Source: Paraburkholderia caffeinilytica
Lineage (GTDB): Bacteria; Pseudomonadota; Gammaproteobacteria; Burkholderiales; Burkholderiaceae
Length of the DNA stretch: 64,000 nt
Direction: 5' to 3'
NCBI RefSeq assembly: GCF_003368325.1
Contig: NZ_CP031467.1
Location: forward strand, 1,116,001-1,180,000
Positions 18,427-29,397 of the stretch are shown piece by piece; within the stretch, counting starts at the first letter, position 1, and the number at the start of each line of letters is the position of its first letter. Both the position numbers and the translations under genes were made by a program. Under the pieces are notes generated by a model. The model did no database searches. It saw nothing but the letters and a program-made list of their open reading frames with translations, and was not told the origin of the DNA.

Positions 18427-19822
18427 CGGCCGGAAATTCAGAGGGCTGGGCATAAGGTCGTCCGATCGAGTGATAGTCGATGCCGAGTTCGGTCATCGCG
18501 TCCGGCTCGTACAGATTGCGGCCGTCGAAAATCAGCGGTGACTTCAACACCGATTTCAGGTGCAGGAAGTCCGGGCTCTTGAATTCCTTCCATTCGGTGA
18601 CGACGACCAGCGCATCGGCCCCGGTGAGCGTTTCGTCCTGGGTGCTTGTGAACGTGAGGCGCGCGAGCTGGTCCGGTACGTCGTGCAGATCGATGGCGAA
18701 CACGCGGCGCGCTTCGGCCACCGCGACCGGATCGTACGCGCGAACCTGGGCGCCACGTGCCAGCAATTCGGCGATCACGCGACGGCTCGGCGCCTCGCGC
18801 ATGTCGTCGGTATTCGGCTTGAATGCCAGACCCCACACGGCGAACGTGCGGCCGCTCAGATCTTCACCGAGCTTGTTCGTGATTTTGTGCACCAGCACGT
18901 CTTTCTGCTTGTAGTTCACTTCCTCGACGGCTTCGAGGATGCGCAGATTGTGGCCGGTTTCGGCCGCGGTGCGGATCAGCGCCTGCACGTCCTTCGGGAA
19001 GCACGAGCCGCCGTAGCCAGCGCCGGCATACAGGAAGTGATAGCCGATGCGCGGGTCCGAACCGATGCCGCGACGCACCGCTTCGATATCCGCGCCGACC
19101 CGGTCCGCCAGATTCGACATCTCGTTCATGAACGAGATGCGCGTGGCGAGCATCGCATTGGCAGCGTATTTCGTGAACTCGGCCGAGCGCACATCCATGT
19201 ACAGCGTGCGCTCGTGATTGCGGTTGAACGGCGCGTAGAGACGCTTCATCAGCTCGCGCGCGCGCAGGCCGGCTTCGTCTTCGTCGCTGCCGAGCACGAT
19301 GCGATCGGGACGCATGAAGTCGTCGACCGCCGCGCCTTCCTTCAGGAACTCAGGGTTCGACACCACCGAGAAACGGTGCTGTTCGCTATTGGCGAGACCG
19401 CGTTTGGCCAGTTCCTCTTCGACCACCGCGCGCACACGTTGCGCTGTGCCGACCGGCACCGTCGACTTGTCGACGATCACCTTGAAGCCGTTCATCGTAC
19501 GGCCGATGTTGCGCGCCGCTTCAAGCACGTATTGCAGATCGGCGGAGCCGTCTTCGTCGGGCGGCGTGCCGACCGCGATAAACTGCACCTCGCCGTGCGC
19601 CACGCTCGCTTCGATATCCGTCGAAAACGTGATGCGGCGAGCCGCACGCGTACGGTTGATGATCTCCAGCAAACCCGGCTCGTGGATCGGCACGCCGCCG
19701 TTGTTGAGGATTTCGATCTTGCGCGGATCAACGTCGAGACAGAAGACGTCGTGGCCGATTTCGGCGAGGCACGCGCCGGTGACGAGGCCAACATAGCCCG
19801 TGCCGATAATGGTGATTTTCAT
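18407..19822 (-). CDS. ugd: UDP-glucose 6-dehydrogenase
   Basis: Oxidises UDP-glucose to UDP-glucuronate with two NAD+. In Burkholderia this feeds exopolysaccharide and the Ara4N modification of lipid A. 471 residues. The N-terminal NAD fold is [26 protein letters not shown], the substrate region [19 protein letters not shown], the catalytic cysteine [17 protein letters not shown] (about residue 260), and the C-terminal domain [20 protein letters not shown]. Length and residues are complete. It lies upstream of and overlaps the heptose kinase gene, 126 bases after lapB. Confidence 0.96.
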   Translation of the reverse strand: MKITIIGTGYVGLVTGACLAEIGHDVFCLDVDPRKIEILNNGGVPIHEPGLLEIINRTRAARRITFSTDIEASVAHGEVQFIAVGTPPDEDGSADLQYVLEAARNIGRTMNGFKVIVDKSTVPVGTAQRVRAVVEEELAKRGLANSEQHRFSVVSNPEFLKEGAAVDDFMRPDRIVLGSDEDEAGLRARELMKRLYAPFNRNHERTLYMDVRSAEFTKYAANAMLATRISFMNEMSNLADRVGADIEAVRRGIGSDPRIGYHFLYAGAGYGGSCFPKDVQALIRTAAETGHNLRILEAVEEVNYKQKDVLVHKITNKLGEDLSGRTFAVWGLAFKPNTDDMREAPSRRVIAELLARGAQVRAYDPVAVAEARRVFAIDLHDVPDQLARLTFTSTQDETLTGADALVVVTEWKEFKSPDFLHLKSVLKSPLIFDGRNLYEPDAMTELGIDYHSIGRPYAQPSEFPADVSSNA

Positions 19823-19948
19823 ACGCTTTCCGGTAGAGGGTTCCGGTGAGGGTTTCTCGTAGTGAACAAGGCCGTCATGTTCCCGCCCGGCCTAATCCGC
19901 CTGACGGGCCGCCGTTGTTGCGGCGCGGCTATGGGATTGCATTCGCTA

Positions 19949-21124
19949 TCAGCTCGACGCCGTGATCGGTTCGACGCGACGCGGCGCATAGGTTTCCCAA
20001 CCGCTGCAACCCGGGCACTGCCAGTAGAACAGCCGCGCCCTGAAGCCACAATTCTGGCACGTATACCGTGGCAGATTTTTGGTGCGCTGGCGAATCAGCG
20101 TACGCATCAGTTCGAGCTCGCTCTTCCGCGGCTCTTCCGCGACGGCTTGCTGCGCTTCCAGGAGACGCGTCATGCCCGCCAGATTCGGCGACTTCTGCAT
20201 CTGCGAGCGCGCCAGCGCATGCGCGGCGTTGGGCCCACGCACCGCCGCAATGTGCTGATAGGTCACGTCGAGCAGATCGTTCGACGGATAGCGGTCTACC
20301 CACGTGATGAGCAGGTCGGCGCCATCCTGCGGACGGCCGAGCGCCTCATAGGCCTTCATCAGCTTTTCAGCGACGAGCGGCAGATAGGCGGAATTCTGCT
20401 CCTCGACACGCCGCCATTGCGCGATGGCCGCCTCGTGCGAGCCGGCCGTCGCGTCAACGTCGCCGAACAGGATCGTGGCGCGCACGTTGGTTGGGTTAGC
20501 CTTTAACGCAAAACCCAGCTGGCGGCGCGCCTCATCCGCGTTTTTCTGCTGAAGCGCTTCCTGAGCGAGCTCGCAATGAAACTGCGCGATTTCCTTGTCG
20601 AGCGATTCGGCGCCCATTGTTTCCAGATGGCGCGCGATATCGATCGACTTAACCCAGTCTTTCTCGATCTGATAGATGGTGAGCAGCGCGCGCTGCGCGC
20701 CCAACGCGTAATTGCCGGTTTCGAGCAGGCGGAAGGTTTCCTCGGCGCGATCGAGCAAACCGGCCTTCAGAAAGTCCTGGCCCAGTTCGAACAGCGCGTG
20801 ATCGCGCTCGGTGACGGGCAGATCGGTACGGCCCAGCAGGTTCTGGTGGACGCGAATCGCGCGGTCCGTCTCACCGCGGCGGCGGAACAGATTACCCAGC
20901 GCGAAGTGCAATTCGACCGTTTCCGGGTCGAGTTTGACGACTTCGATAAACGCGTCGATCGCCTGGTCGGGCTGCTCATTGAGCAGGAAATTCAGGCCGC
21001 GGAAATACGAACGCGGCAGGTTGGCGCTTTCGGACAGCAGCGTCTTGAGGTCGTAGCGCGCGGCCATCCAGCCGAACGCAAAAGCGACGGGTATGACAAG
21101 CAGCCACCAGAAGTCTAGATCCAT
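19949..21124 (-). CDS. lapB: Lipopolysaccharide assembly protein LapB (YciM)
   Basis: Inner-membrane regulator of LPS synthesis that, in E. coli, promotes FtsH-dependent turnover of LpxC. 391 residues. One N-terminal anchor (FWWLLVIPVAFAFGWMAARYDL) is followed by a cytoplasmic TPR array (about 40-330). A C-terminal rubredoxin-type metal-binding domain (YTCQNCGF, then WQCPGCSGW) has two intact Cys-x2-Cys pairs. The full domain order matches LapB. It lies 69 bases downstream of lapA, as in E. coli. Confidence 0.94.
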   Translation of the reverse strand: MDLDFWWLLVIPVAFAFGWMAARYDLKTLLSESANLPRSYFRGLNFLLNEQPDQAIDAFIEVVKLDPETVELHFALGNLFRRRGETDRAIRVHQNLLGRTDLPVTERDHALFELGQDFLKAGLLDRAEETFRLLETGNYALGAQRALLTIYQIEKDWVKSIDIARHLETMGAESLDKEIAQFHCELAQEALQQKNADEARRQLGFALKANPTNVRATILFGDVDATAGSHEAAIAQWRRVEEQNSAYLPLVAEKLMKAYEALGRPQDGADLLITWVDRYPSNDLLDVTYQHIAAVRGPNAAHALARSQMQKSPNLAGMTRLLEAQQAVAEEPRKSELELMRTLIRQRTKNLPRYTCQNCGFRARLFYWQCPGCSGWETYAPRRVEPITASS

Positions 21125-21193
21125 GCGATTAATGCAAATGTGCGGGAAAACGGAAGCGGGAAGCCGCGCTTCAGAAGCGCGGCAGAAGACAAC

Positions 21194-21487
21194 TTAGATC
21201 AGCGGCGGCATGGGCGGTTGTTCGACCACCACAGGGGTTTCGCGCGCCGCACGCAACTCGCGCTTGAGCCGGCCATTCTCCATGCGCAGGCGCACCATGC
21301 CCGGCATCGACGACACCAACCCGGCCAGCAGCCCCACCACGAAGAACGCTAGGCCGATCAGAATCAAAGGCGCCGACCACGCGTAGCCAGCGAGGAAATT
21401 CAGCGTAGCAGGTTGTGTATTGGAAAGTGCGAGCACCAGTAGGAGCACGAACACCAGCACACGGATCAGCCAGACGATAAATTTCAT
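21194..21487 (-). CDS. lapA: LapA family membrane protein
   Basis: Small protein of 97 residues with two predicted membrane helices (about 4-22 and 40-62) separated by the conserved QPATLNFLAGYAWSAPLILIGLAFFVVGLLAG block of the LapA/DUF1049 family. A charged, partly coiled C-terminal tail (MRLRMENGRLKRELRAAR) and a Pro-rich end follow. It works with LapB in LPS assembly. It sits directly between ihfB and lapB on the same strand. Confidence 0.9.
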   Translation of the reverse strand: MKFIVWLIRVLVFVLLLVLALSNTQPATLNFLAGYAWSAPLILIGLAFFVVGLLAGLVSSMPGMVRLRMENGRLKRELRAARETPVVVEQPPMPPLI

Positions 21488-21670
21488 GAATAGGTCTCTT
21501 GACGGCAGTTGCGGGGTGACGCCGGCTTGATGACGCGTCGCGCCACGGTGTTGCCCGCGCCGAAGTGACCCGTATTGTAATGGATGCCCTCGCGGCTGGG
21601 CAGGAACTGGCTGATAGCGGACTTACGCACGGTTTATCTTGCCGCGAGCGGACGCGTGCGCCGGACGAAA

Positions 21671-21694
21671 AAAAAGCGCCCGAAGGCGCTTTTT
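21671..21694 (-). terminator. Terminator after ihfB
   Basis: AAAAAGCGCC (21671-21680) and GGCGCTTTTT (21685-21694) form a hairpin with a four-base loop and A/T tracts on both sides. It lies about 70 bases past the ihfB stop and divides the rpsA-ihfB unit from lapAB. Confidence 0.88.
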
Positions 21695-21764
21695 CTGGTC
21701 TTTTGCCGTCTGGCTTTGGCCGCTGACGCTACCAATGCCACGCTGCGAACTCACAGCGAAGCAT

Positions 21765-22091
21765 TTACAGGTCGTCGTCATCCGGCTCATCGGCCTTCAG
21801 CGGTTCGCCCGAACGTCGGTCTACCCGCTCGCGCAACTCCTTGCCAGGCTTGAAGTGCGGCACGTACTTCTCAGGTACCAGCACCTTCTCGCCCGACTTC
21901 GGATTACGCCCGACGCGGGAGGGACGACGATTAAGGCCGAAGCTGCCGAAGCCGCGAATTTCAATGCGATGACCGTTGGCAAGCGCCTCCGACATCGCAT
22001 CGAGCATCGTCTTCACCGCGAAATCCGCATCTTTAAGTACAAGCTGCGGAAATCGCGTAGCCAGCTGGGCGACCAATTCCGATTTGGTCAT
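21765..22091 (-). CDS. ihfB: Integration host factor beta subunit
   Basis: DNA-bending nucleoid protein of the HU/IHF family; forms a heterodimer with IhfA. 108 residues beginning [17 protein letters not shown]. The DNA-binding arm is visible in [28 protein letters not shown] with the intercalating proline region, followed by [19 protein letters not shown]. The acidic tail (EPDDDDL) makes it about 12 residues longer than E. coli IhfB. It lies 22 bases after rpsA, the usual conserved pairing, and GAGAGGT upstream supports the start. Confidence 0.96.
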   Translation of the reverse strand: MTKSELVAQLATRFPQLVLKDADFAVKTMLDAMSEALANGHRIEIRGFGSFGLNRRPSRVGRNPKSGEKVLVPEKYVPHFKPGKELRERVDRRSGEPLKADEPDDDDL

Positions 22092-22113
22092 ACTGCAGCA
22101 GACCTCTCAGGCT

Positions 22114-23829
22114 TTACTGGTTCTGGCCGTCAAGCTTGGCTTTCAGCAGCGCGCCAAGGTTCGTCGTGCCGGTGGCAGCCGAGCTCGAATCCGACGAAGC
22201 CAGGCCGCGGATCGCTTCCTGTTGCTCAGCCGAATCCTTGGCCTTGACCGACAGGTTGATACCACGCGACTTGCGATCGATGTTGATGATCATCGCGTTG
22301 ACCTTGTCGCCTTCCTTCAGCACGTTGCGAGCATCTTCCACGCGGTCTTGTGCGATTTCCGAAGCACGCAGGTAGCCTTCGACTTCCGCCGACAGCTGAA
22401 CCACAGCGCCCTTCGCGTCTACCGTCTTGACCACGCCGTCGACGATCGAACCCTTGTCGTTCATTGCAACGAAGTTGCTGAACGGGTCGCCTTCGAGCTG
22501 CTTGATACCCAGCGAAATGCGTTCCTTCTCGACGTCGATGCCGAGAACGATGGCTTCCACTTCATCGCCCTTCTTGTACTTGCGAACCGCTTCTTCGCCC
22601 GTTTCGCTCCACGACAGGTCCGACAGGTGAACCAGACCGTCGATGCCGCCCGGCAGACCGATAAAGACGCCGAAGTCGGTGATCGACTTGATTGCGCCTT
22701 GCAGCTTGTCGCCCTTCTTGAAGTTGCGGCTGAAGTCGTCCCACGGGTTCGGCTTGCATTGCTTCATGCCGAGGCTGATACGGCGGCGGTCTTCGTCGAT
22801 TTCGAGAACCATGACTTCGACTTCGTCGCCCAGCTGAACAACCTTCGACGGTGCAACGTTCTTGTTCGTCCAGTCCATTTCCGACACGTGAACCAGGCCT
22901 TCGATGCCCGATTCGACTTCGACGAATGCGCCGTAGTCGGTGATGTTGGTGACCTTACCGAACAGGCGCGTGCCCGACGGGTAACGGCGCGAGATGCCTT
23001 CCCACGGATCGTCGCCCAGTTGCTTGATGCCCAGCGAAACGCGGTTCTTCTCTTGATCGAACTTGAGGATCTTCGCGGTGACTTCCTGGCCAACCGACAG
23101 CACTTCGCTCGGGTGACGCACACGACGCCATGCGATGTCGGTGATGTGCAGCAGGCCGTCGATGCCGCCGAGGTCCACGAACGCGCCGTAATCCGTGATG
23201 TTCTTCACCACGCCTTCCACGATCGCGCCTTCCTTCAGCGTTTCGAGCAGCTTTGCGCGCTCTTCGCCCTGGGTCGCTTCGATCACGGCACGGCGCGACA
23301 ACACGACGTTGTTACGCTTGCGGTCGAGCTTGATGACGCGGAATTCCAGCGTCTTGCCTTCGTACGGGGTCGTGTCCTTGACCGGACGCGTGTCAACCAG
23401 CGAACCCGGCAGGAACGCGCGGATGCCGTTGACCATGACGGTCATGCCGCCCTTGACCTTGCCCGTGATCGTGCCGGTCACGAGTTCGTTGTTGTCGAGA
23501 GCCTTTTCCAGCGACAGCCACGAAGCCAGACGCTTCGCCTTGTCGCGCGACAGGATCGTGTCGCCATAGCCGTTTTCCAGCGCGTCGATCGCGACGGAAA
23601 CGAAGTCGCCCGCCTGCACTTCTACCTCGCCCGCGTCGTTCAGGAACTCTTCGAGCGGGATGTAGGCTTCGGACTTGAGACCAGCGTTGACGACCACGAA
23701 GTTGTGGTCAACACGCACGACTTCGGCGGAAATCACTTCGCCGGCGCGCATGTCTTGCTTGGTCAGCGACTCTTCGAACAGAGCCGCAAAAGATTCGGTA
23801 TTCGGGTTGGAAGTTTGCAGGTCGGACAT
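22114..23829 (-). CDS. rpsA: 30S ribosomal protein S1
   Basis: Large RNA-binding ribosomal protein needed for initiation on structured or weak-SD mRNAs. 571 residues from [22 protein letters not shown]; upstream in-frame ATGs at 23856 and 23847 are rejected because the family starts here. Six S1 repeats are visible through recurring [28 protein letters not shown] and [10 protein letters not shown] segments. The true start has no good Shine-Dalgarno sequence. That is normal for rpsA, which in E. coli is autoregulated through its leader. The 166-base leader back to cmk probably holds its own promoter. Confidence 0.97.
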   Translation of the reverse strand: MSDLQTSNPNTESFAALFEESLTKQDMRAGEVISAEVVRVDHNFVVVNAGLKSEAYIPLEEFLNDAGEVEVQAGDFVSVAIDALENGYGDTILSRDKAKRLASWLSLEKALDNNELVTGTITGKVKGGMTVMVNGIRAFLPGSLVDTRPVKDTTPYEGKTLEFRVIKLDRKRNNVVLSRRAVIEATQGEERAKLLETLKEGAIVEGVVKNITDYGAFVDLGGIDGLLHITDIAWRRVRHPSEVLSVGQEVTAKILKFDQEKNRVSLGIKQLGDDPWEGISRRYPSGTRLFGKVTNITDYGAFVEVESGIEGLVHVSEMDWTNKNVAPSKVVQLGDEVEVMVLEIDEDRRRISLGMKQCKPNPWDDFSRNFKKGDKLQGAIKSITDFGVFIGLPGGIDGLVHLSDLSWSETGEEAVRKYKKGDEVEAIVLGIDVEKERISLGIKQLEGDPFSNFVAMNDKGSIVDGVVKTVDAKGAVVQLSAEVEGYLRASEIAQDRVEDARNVLKEGDKVNAMIINIDRKSRGINLSVKAKDSAEQQEAIRGLASSDSSSAATGTTNLGALLKAKLDGQNQ

Positions 23830-23995
23830 AAAAATCAAAATTTGCATGGTTCTCACGGTGCCCGGCTGGCCGGATGGTCAGCAACTTCGGCAAGAGTGCG
23901 AATGCCATGCGGGGTTAAGGGGTTAATACACGCTCCACGACACACGCGGAGCACCTACTGACAACACTACTTCTACTGCGCCCACGGCCTGAACA

Positions 23996-24682
23996 TCAGG
24001 CATGCGGGACCCATGCTCCATACCACTGCACCACCTGTTCGACCGCCTGGTCGACCGACAATGCGGAAGTATCGAGCAGCTTTGCATCCGCTGCGGGCCT
24101 GAGCGGCGCGGCCGCGCGCTGACTGTCACGCTCGTCGCGCTCACGCAAATCCCGGAGCAAGTCATCTATATTAGCAGAAAATCCTTTTTGGATCAATTGC
24201 TTATGCCGACGCGCCGCGCGGGCCTCGACACTGGCGGTCATGAACACCTTCAGTACGGCATCCTGGAAGATCACCGTGCCCATATCGCGGCCGTCGGCGA
24301 CCAGCCCCGGCTCCTTGCGGAAAGCCCGCTGACGGGCCACCAGCGCGGCTCGCACGGGCGCGTGCACGGCAATCGCCGAGGCACGGCTGCCGACTTCCTC
24401 GGCACGAATGTCGGCGGATACATCGGCGCCGTCGAGCTGCGCCAGCCCCTCGCGAAAGGTGATGTGCAGGTCGTCGATCAGTTTTACAAGCGCGTCGACG
24501 TCATCCGCCACGATGTTGTAGCGCATGCTGGCGAGTGCGGCGAGGCGGTACAGCGCGCCACTGTCCAGCAAATGGAAGCCGAGATTCGCGGCAACCAGCG
24601 CAGCCACCGTGCCCTTGCCGGAGGCGCTGGGGCCGTCGATCGTAATGACGGGCGTTTGGTGAAAGGGACGGATCGGTTTCAT
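23996..24682 (-). CDS. cmk: Cytidylate kinase
   Basis: Phosphorylates CMP and dCMP with ATP. 228 residues. The P-loop is [15 protein letters not shown] near residue 15. [15 protein letters not shown] and the [34 protein letters not shown] block, with its NMP-binding and lid elements, identify Cmk. It follows aroA with a 35-base gap and precedes rpsA, the conserved order in Proteobacteria. Confidence 0.96.
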   Translation of the reverse strand: MKPIRPFHQTPVITIDGPSASGKGTVAALVAANLGFHLLDSGALYRLAALASMRYNIVADDVDALVKLIDDLHITFREGLAQLDGADVSADIRAEEVGSRASAIAVHAPVRAALVARQRAFRKEPGLVADGRDMGTVIFQDAVLKVFMTASVEARAARRHKQLIQKGFSANIDDLLRDLRERDERDSQRAAAPLRPAADAKLLDTSALSVDQAVEQVVQWYGAWVPHA

Positions 24683-24717
24683 CGAAAAAGTCGCACGTCA
24701 GTCGATTCGTGAGCGAA

Positions 24718-26022
24718 TCAGGGTTGAGCGAGCGCGGTGAAGCGCTCGAAATAGTCAGGGAACGTCTTGCCGACGCACTTCGGGTCGTTGATCCGGATCG
24801 GCACGCCGCCCAGGCTCACGAGCGAGAAACACATCGCCATGCGGTGATCGTCGTAGGTGTCGATCGAGGCATTCGGAATCAGTTTTTCAGGCGGAGTCAC
24901 GACGAGGAAATCCTCGCCCTCCTGCACCTTCGCGCCGACCTTGCGCAGCTCGGCGGCCATCGCGGCGATCCGGTCGGTTTCCTTGACGCGCCAGCTGGCG
25001 ATGTTGCGCAGCGTGGTCGTGCCGTCCGCGAATAGCGCGGCGACGGCGATCGTCATCGCCGCGTCGGGAATCAGGTTGAAGTCCATGTCGATCGGATCGA
25101 GCTTGCCGTGGTCGTTGCCGACCCCGCGCACTTCGATCCAGTCGTCGCCCATCTGCAGGTTCGCGCCCATCTTGATGAGTGCATCGGCGAAGCCGACGTC
25201 ACCCTGGATGCTGGAGCGGCCCACGCCTTCCACCCGCAACGGGCCGCCGCCGAGCGCGCCGGCCGCGAGGAAATACGACGCCGAGGACGCGTCGCCTTCC
25301 ACCATGATGGTGCCCGGCGATTGATAGCGCTGCCCCGCCGGCACGACGAACCGGTGCCATTCATGGCGTTCGACCTTGATGCCGAAGCGCTCCATCAGCT
25401 TGATCGTGATCTCGATGTACGGCTTCGAGATCAGCTCGCCGTCCACCTGCACGATGCTCACGCCGCTTCCCGTGCGCAACAGCGGCAACGTCATCAGCAG
25501 CGAAGTCAGGAACTGGCTCGACACGTCGCCACGCACGCGGATCGGCGCTTCAGCCGTGATTTGCGCCGGGCGAATCCGCAGCGGCGGATAGCCTTCATTC
25601 TCTTCGTAGTCGACTTTCGCGCCAATTTGCCGCAAGCCGTCGACCAGGTCGCCGATCGGCCGCTCGTGCATGCGGGGCACGCCGTGAATACGATAGTTGC
25701 CGCCGTTCACCGCGAGCGCCGCGGTCAGCGGACGCACCGCCGTGCCGGCGTTGCCGAGGAACAGGTCGGCTGTGCGTGCCGTGAATGCGCCGCGCGTGCC
25801 GGTCACGACACAGGTGTCGCCCTCGCGCTTCAGCCGCACACCGAGCTTTTCGAGCGCGTCGAGCATCACGCGGGTGTCGTCGGAGTCGAGCAGGTTCGTG
25901 ATCGTCGTTTCGCCTTCGGCGAGCGCCGCGAGCAGCAGCACGCGATTCGAAATGCTTTTCGAGCCAGGCAAACGAACCGTGCCGGACGCACGAGAAAATG
26001 GTCCGAGATCGAGGAATTCCAT
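24718..26022 (-). CDS. aroA: 3-phosphoshikimate 1-carboxyvinyltransferase (EPSP synthase)
   Basis: Sixth step of the shikimate pathway, joining PEP to shikimate 3-phosphate. 434 residues in two inverse alpha-beta domains. Motifs: [73 protein letters not shown], and the second-domain [21 protein letters not shown]. The NAGTAxRPL loop is the ordinary class I (glyphosate-sensitive) form. It lies between tyrA (18-base gap) and cmk, an aromatic-biosynthesis operon arrangement. Confidence 0.97.
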   Translation of the reverse strand: MEFLDLGPFSRASGTVRLPGSKSISNRVLLLAALAEGETTITNLLDSDDTRVMLDALEKLGVRLKREGDTCVVTGTRGAFTARTADLFLGNAGTAVRPLTAALAVNGGNYRIHGVPRMHERPIGDLVDGLRQIGAKVDYEENEGYPPLRIRPAQITAEAPIRVRGDVSSQFLTSLLMTLPLLRTGSGVSIVQVDGELISKPYIEITIKLMERFGIKVERHEWHRFVVPAGQRYQSPGTIMVEGDASSASYFLAAGALGGGPLRVEGVGRSSIQGDVGFADALIKMGANLQMGDDWIEVRGVGNDHGKLDPIDMDFNLIPDAAMTIAVAALFADGTTTLRNIASWRVKETDRIAAMAAELRKVGAKVQEGEDFLVVTPPEKLIPNASIDTYDDHRMAMCFSLVSLGGVPIRINDPKCVGKTFPDYFERFTALAQP

Positions 26023-26040
26023 GGTTGAGTCCAGTTCCGG

Positions 26041-26991
26041 TTATTTCGAGGCGTCGCCGAGGGCGGCCCCTGCAGTGCGCTGTTCCTGCCATTCGCTGCG
26101 CGCCACGCGCGAGCGCGTGAACACGGCTTCGAGCGCGGCGCCGTCGCCGGCTTCGATCGCCGCACGCAAACGCGCGAGCACCGCCGTGTAGGCGTCCAGT
26201 TCGTCGAGCAGCGCCGCACGATTCGCCACGCACACGTCGCGCCACATTTCCGGGCTCGACGCGGCGATGCGCGTGAAGTCGCGGAAGCCGCCGGCGGCGA
26301 ACGAGAATTTCAGCGCGGCGTCGGGCGAACTGAGAATCTGCTCGACCAGCGCGAACGACAGAACGTGCGGCAAATGGCTGACCGATGCGAGCACGCGGTC
26401 ATGCTGCTCAGGCGTCATTTCCCGCACACAGGCGCCGGTGGCACGCCACATCGCGGCAACCCGTTCGACGGCTTCCGGTGCATTCTCTGGCAGCGGACAC
26501 AGCACGACGTTGCGGTTCACGTACAGATCGGGCAACGCCGCATCCGGGCCGCTCGCCTCACGACCGGCGATCGGATGCCCCGGCACGAACTGACCGATGC
26601 GCGCGCCGAGCGCCGCGCGCGCGGAAGCCACCACGTCGGACTTGGTGCTGCCGGCATCGGTGACGATCGTGCCTGCGTCGAGAAAGGGTGCGATGCGTTC
26701 GAGCAACGGCTGTGTCTGCGCGACCGGCGCGGCAAGCAGCACGAAATCGGCGCCGGACAGCGCAGCACGCAACGCGACGTCGTCACCCAACGCCGCGGTT
26801 TCATCGACCACGCCCAACTCAAGCGCGCGCGCCATCGACGCAGACGAACGCCCGACGCCAACCACGGTTCGCACGCCTGTCGCCTCACCTCGCTCGCCCC
26901 GTTCACGCAACGCGCGAGCGAGCGATCCGCCGATCAGGCCGACACCGAAAATCACCAGCTTGTTAAATGAAAACGCGGCCACGTCGGTCAC
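26041..26991 (-). CDS. tyrA: Prephenate dehydrogenase
   Basis: NAD(P)-dependent oxidative decarboxylation of prephenate (or arogenate) toward tyrosine. 316 residues, dehydrogenase domain only; there is no fused chorismate mutase as in E. coli, because the mutase is on PheA here. The nucleotide fold is LVIFGVGLIGGSLARALRE. DAGSTKSDVV, GHPIAGREASGPDAA and VLCPLPENAPEAV are TyrA landmarks. SHLPHVLSFALVEQIL and AAGGFRDFTRIAASSPEMWRDV form the C-terminal dimer helices. It lies between hisC and aroA. Confidence 0.94.
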   Translation of the reverse strand: MTDVAAFSFNKLVIFGVGLIGGSLARALRERGERGEATGVRTVVGVGRSSASMARALELGVVDETAALGDDVALRAALSGADFVLLAAPVAQTQPLLERIAPFLDAGTIVTDAGSTKSDVVASARAALGARIGQFVPGHPIAGREASGPDAALPDLYVNRNVVLCPLPENAPEAVERVAAMWRATGACVREMTPEQHDRVLASVSHLPHVLSFALVEQILSSPDAALKFSFAAGGFRDFTRIAASSPEMWRDVCVANRAALLDELDAYTAVLARLRAAIEAGDGAALEAVFTRSRVARSEWQEQRTAGAALGDASK

Positions 26992-27042
26992 AGAAAAAGC
27001 GCGCCTTTCATGACGTGAGGCGCGCGGGTCAAGGTCAACCGC

Positions 27043-28155
27043 TTACGCGGCAGCGAGCGTCTTTTCGAGCGCCGCGAGGAACGCTTCGTTTTCTTCCGGC
27101 AGGCCGATCGTGATGCGCAGCCATTGCGGCAAACCGTAGTTGCCGACCGGACGAACGATCACACCCTGCTTCAGCAAAGCAAGATTGACGCGGTTGCCGG
27201 CTGCGTCGTCGTTGCCGACGCGTACCAGCACGAAATTGCCGTCCGACGGTACGTACTCGAGGCCGAGCCTGTCGAACGCTTCGGTCAAAAGACGATAGCC
27301 TTGGGCATTCAGGGCCGCGCTCTTTTCCAGAAACGCCTTGTCATTCAGCGCCGCGATCGCCGCGGCTTGTGCCAGCGTATTCACGTTGAACGGCTGACGC
27401 AGACGGTTCAGCAGATCGGTCAACTCAGGCTGCGCGATCGCGAAGCCGACACGCAGGCCAGCCAGGCCAAACGCCTTCGAGAATGTGCGCGAGACCAGCA
27501 GATTCGGATAACGACGCACCCACGCGATCGAATCGTAGCGCTTTTCTTCCGGCAGATATTCCGTGTAAGCCTCGTCGAGCACGACGACCACGGTGCGCGG
27601 CACCTTGTCGAGAAACGCTTCGAGCTTCGCGCCTTCGATGAACGTGCCGGTCGGATTATTCGGGTTCGCGACGAAGATCAGGCGGGTGTCGTCCGTGATC
27701 GCGGCGAGCATCGCGTCGAGGTCATGGCCGTACTTGACGGCCGGTACGACGATCGAACGAGCACCCACGCCTTGCGTGGCGAGCGCGTAGACCGCGAACG
27801 AGTACTGCGCGTAGACGATCGACTGGCCCTTCTCGACGAACGCATGCGCGGCAATTTCGAGAATGTCGTTACTGCCGTTGCCAAGCGTGACCCAGTCGGC
27901 CGGCACGCCATAGCGTTCGCTCAGCGCCGCCTTCAGTTCGAATGCATTCGCGTCCGGATAACGACCGAGTTCGCTGGCCGCTTGCGCCATCGCGCGTTGC
28001 GCCGATTCCGGCATGCCGAGCGGATTTTCGTTCGACGCGAGCTTCACGATGGTCGCTTCGTCGAGACCGAACTCGCGGGCCACTTCCGAAATCGGCTTGC
28101 CGGCGATGTAAGGCGCGATCGCGCGCACATAGGAAGGACCGAAGGACGTTGTCAT
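27043..28155 (-). CDS. hisC: Histidinol-phosphate aminotransferase
   Basis: PLP aminotransferase of fold type I. 370 residues from MTTSFGPSYVRAIAPYIAGKP, with the longer frame to 28212 rejected. Landmarks: LASNENPLGMPESA, LGNGSNDILEIAAHAF, FVANPNNPTGTF, DEAYTEY and the PLP lysine in SRTFSKAFGLAGLRVGFAIA (about residue 230). Its place between pheA and tyrA suggests it may also transaminate phenylpyruvate or 4-hydroxyphenylpyruvate, as the HisC paralogues of aromatic operons do. A second hisC in the histidine operon is usual in Burkholderia but cannot be seen here. Confidence 0.93.
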   Translation of the reverse strand: MTTSFGPSYVRAIAPYIAGKPISEVAREFGLDEATIVKLASNENPLGMPESAQRAMAQAASELGRYPDANAFELKAALSERYGVPADWVTLGNGSNDILEIAAHAFVEKGQSIVYAQYSFAVYALATQGVGARSIVVPAVKYGHDLDAMLAAITDDTRLIFVANPNNPTGTFIEGAKLEAFLDKVPRTVVVVLDEAYTEYLPEEKRYDSIAWVRRYPNLLVSRTFSKAFGLAGLRVGFAIAQPELTDLLNRLRQPFNVNTLAQAAAIAALNDKAFLEKSAALNAQGYRLLTEAFDRLGLEYVPSDGNFVLVRVGNDDAAGNRVNLALLKQGVIVRPVGNYGLPQWLRITIGLPEENEAFLAALEKTLAAA

Positions 28156-28236
28156 GAAAATCTCCGAACGACTAATTAGTAGTGAGTGAATACGCAACAG
28201 GCGCGTTCGCACGGCACGAGCGCGTCTCGACGGACC

Positions 28237-29319
28237 TTAGCGGGCGCGCGGATACGAGCCGAGTATCTTCAGGAACGCGGCCTTCTGGCCGAGTTCGGCG
28301 AGTGCGGCGGCAACCGCAGGATCGTCGCGATGGCCTTCGATATCGATGTAAAAGTAGTACTCCCACGTGCCAACGCGCGCCGGGCGCGATTCGAAACGGG
28401 TCATCGAGACGCTATGGCGCGCGAGCGGTTCCAACAGCTTGACCATCGCACCCGGTTCGTTCACCACGGAGACGATCAGCGAAGTCTGGTCGTAGCCGCT
28501 CGGGCCAGCCGGCTGTTTGCCGATCATCACGAAACGCGTGCGGTTATGCGGATCGTCCTGGATCAGAGCGTACGCGACCTGCAGACCGTAGTGTGTGGCG
28601 GCGCGGTCGCCGGCGATGGCCGCGACTGTCGGATCTTCCGCCGCCATGCGCGCGGCTTCGGCGTTGCTCGACACCGCCTGGCGCTCGAGATGCGGCGCGT
28701 TGGTCGCGAGCCAGCGCTGGCACTGGGCGAGCGCCTGCGCGTGCGCGCACACCCGCGTCACGCCGGTGAGGCCGCCGTTCAGCGTCAGGAGATTATGGTG
28801 AATCGGTAAAGCCAGTTCGCCGCCGATCGTGAGCTGGGTTTGCAACAGCAGATCGAGCGTGCGCGATACCGCGCCTTCAGTCGAATTCTCGACCGGCACG
28901 ACGCCGAATTCGGCTGCACCCGCTTCGACCGAGCGAAATACTTCGTCGATCGACGGGCACGGCAAACCTTCGATCGACTGACCGAAGTACTCGTGCATGG
29001 CCTGTTCGCTATATGTTCCAACCGGGCCTAGATACGCGGCCTTGATGGTCTTCTCGAGCGCACGGCTCGCGGCCATGATCTCGCGCCAGATCGCGCTGAT
29101 ATGTTCGCTGGCCAGCGGGCCCTCGCTCATATCCTGCAGGCGCGCGATCACCTGCTGCTCGCGCTCGGGGCGGAACACCGGTGCATTGAAATGCTTCTTG
29201 ACCTCGCCCACTTCGAGCGCCACCGCGGCGCGCTGGTTGAGAAGCGCGATCAGTTGCGCGTCGAGCGCGTCGATGCGTTCGCGAAGGGGTTTGAGTCGGG
29301 TATTGAGTTCGTCGTCCAT
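28237..29319 (-). CDS. pheA: Bifunctional chorismate mutase/prephenate dehydratase (P-protein)
   Basis: Converts chorismate to prephenate and then to phenylpyruvate. 360 residues from MDDELNTRLKPLRERIDALDAQ. An AroQ-type mutase domain (about 1-90, with LNQRAAVALEVGEVK) comes first. The prephenate dehydratase domain (about 95-270) has YLGPVGTYSEQA, VENSTEGAVSRTLDLL and the catalytic NRTRFVMIG. A C-terminal ACT domain (about 280-355, with ESRPAR) would bind phenylalanine for feedback control. It lies 78 bases after serC and upstream of hisC. Confidence 0.96.
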   Translation of the reverse strand: MDDELNTRLKPLRERIDALDAQLIALLNQRAAVALEVGEVKKHFNAPVFRPEREQQVIARLQDMSEGPLASEHISAIWREIMAASRALEKTIKAAYLGPVGTYSEQAMHEYFGQSIEGLPCPSIDEVFRSVEAGAAEFGVVPVENSTEGAVSRTLDLLLQTQLTIGGELALPIHHNLLTLNGGLTGVTRVCAHAQALAQCQRWLATNAPHLERQAVSSNAEAARMAAEDPTVAAIAGDRAATHYGLQVAYALIQDDPHNRTRFVMIGKQPAGPSGYDQTSLIVSVVNEPGAMVKLLEPLARHSVSMTRFESRPARVGTWEYYFYIDIEGHRDDPAVAAALAELGQKAAFLKILGSYPRAR

Positions 29320-29397
29320 GCGTGAAAACGGCCCTGCCGGTAGCTGCTGCACAAATGCGTGCTGGAAAGAATACGCGCGCCTGAATGTCTGGAACGA

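Noticed and set aside
21976..23961. 661-codon plus-strand open frame
   Set aside because: Antisense shadow of rpsA and ihfB; no recognisable protein.
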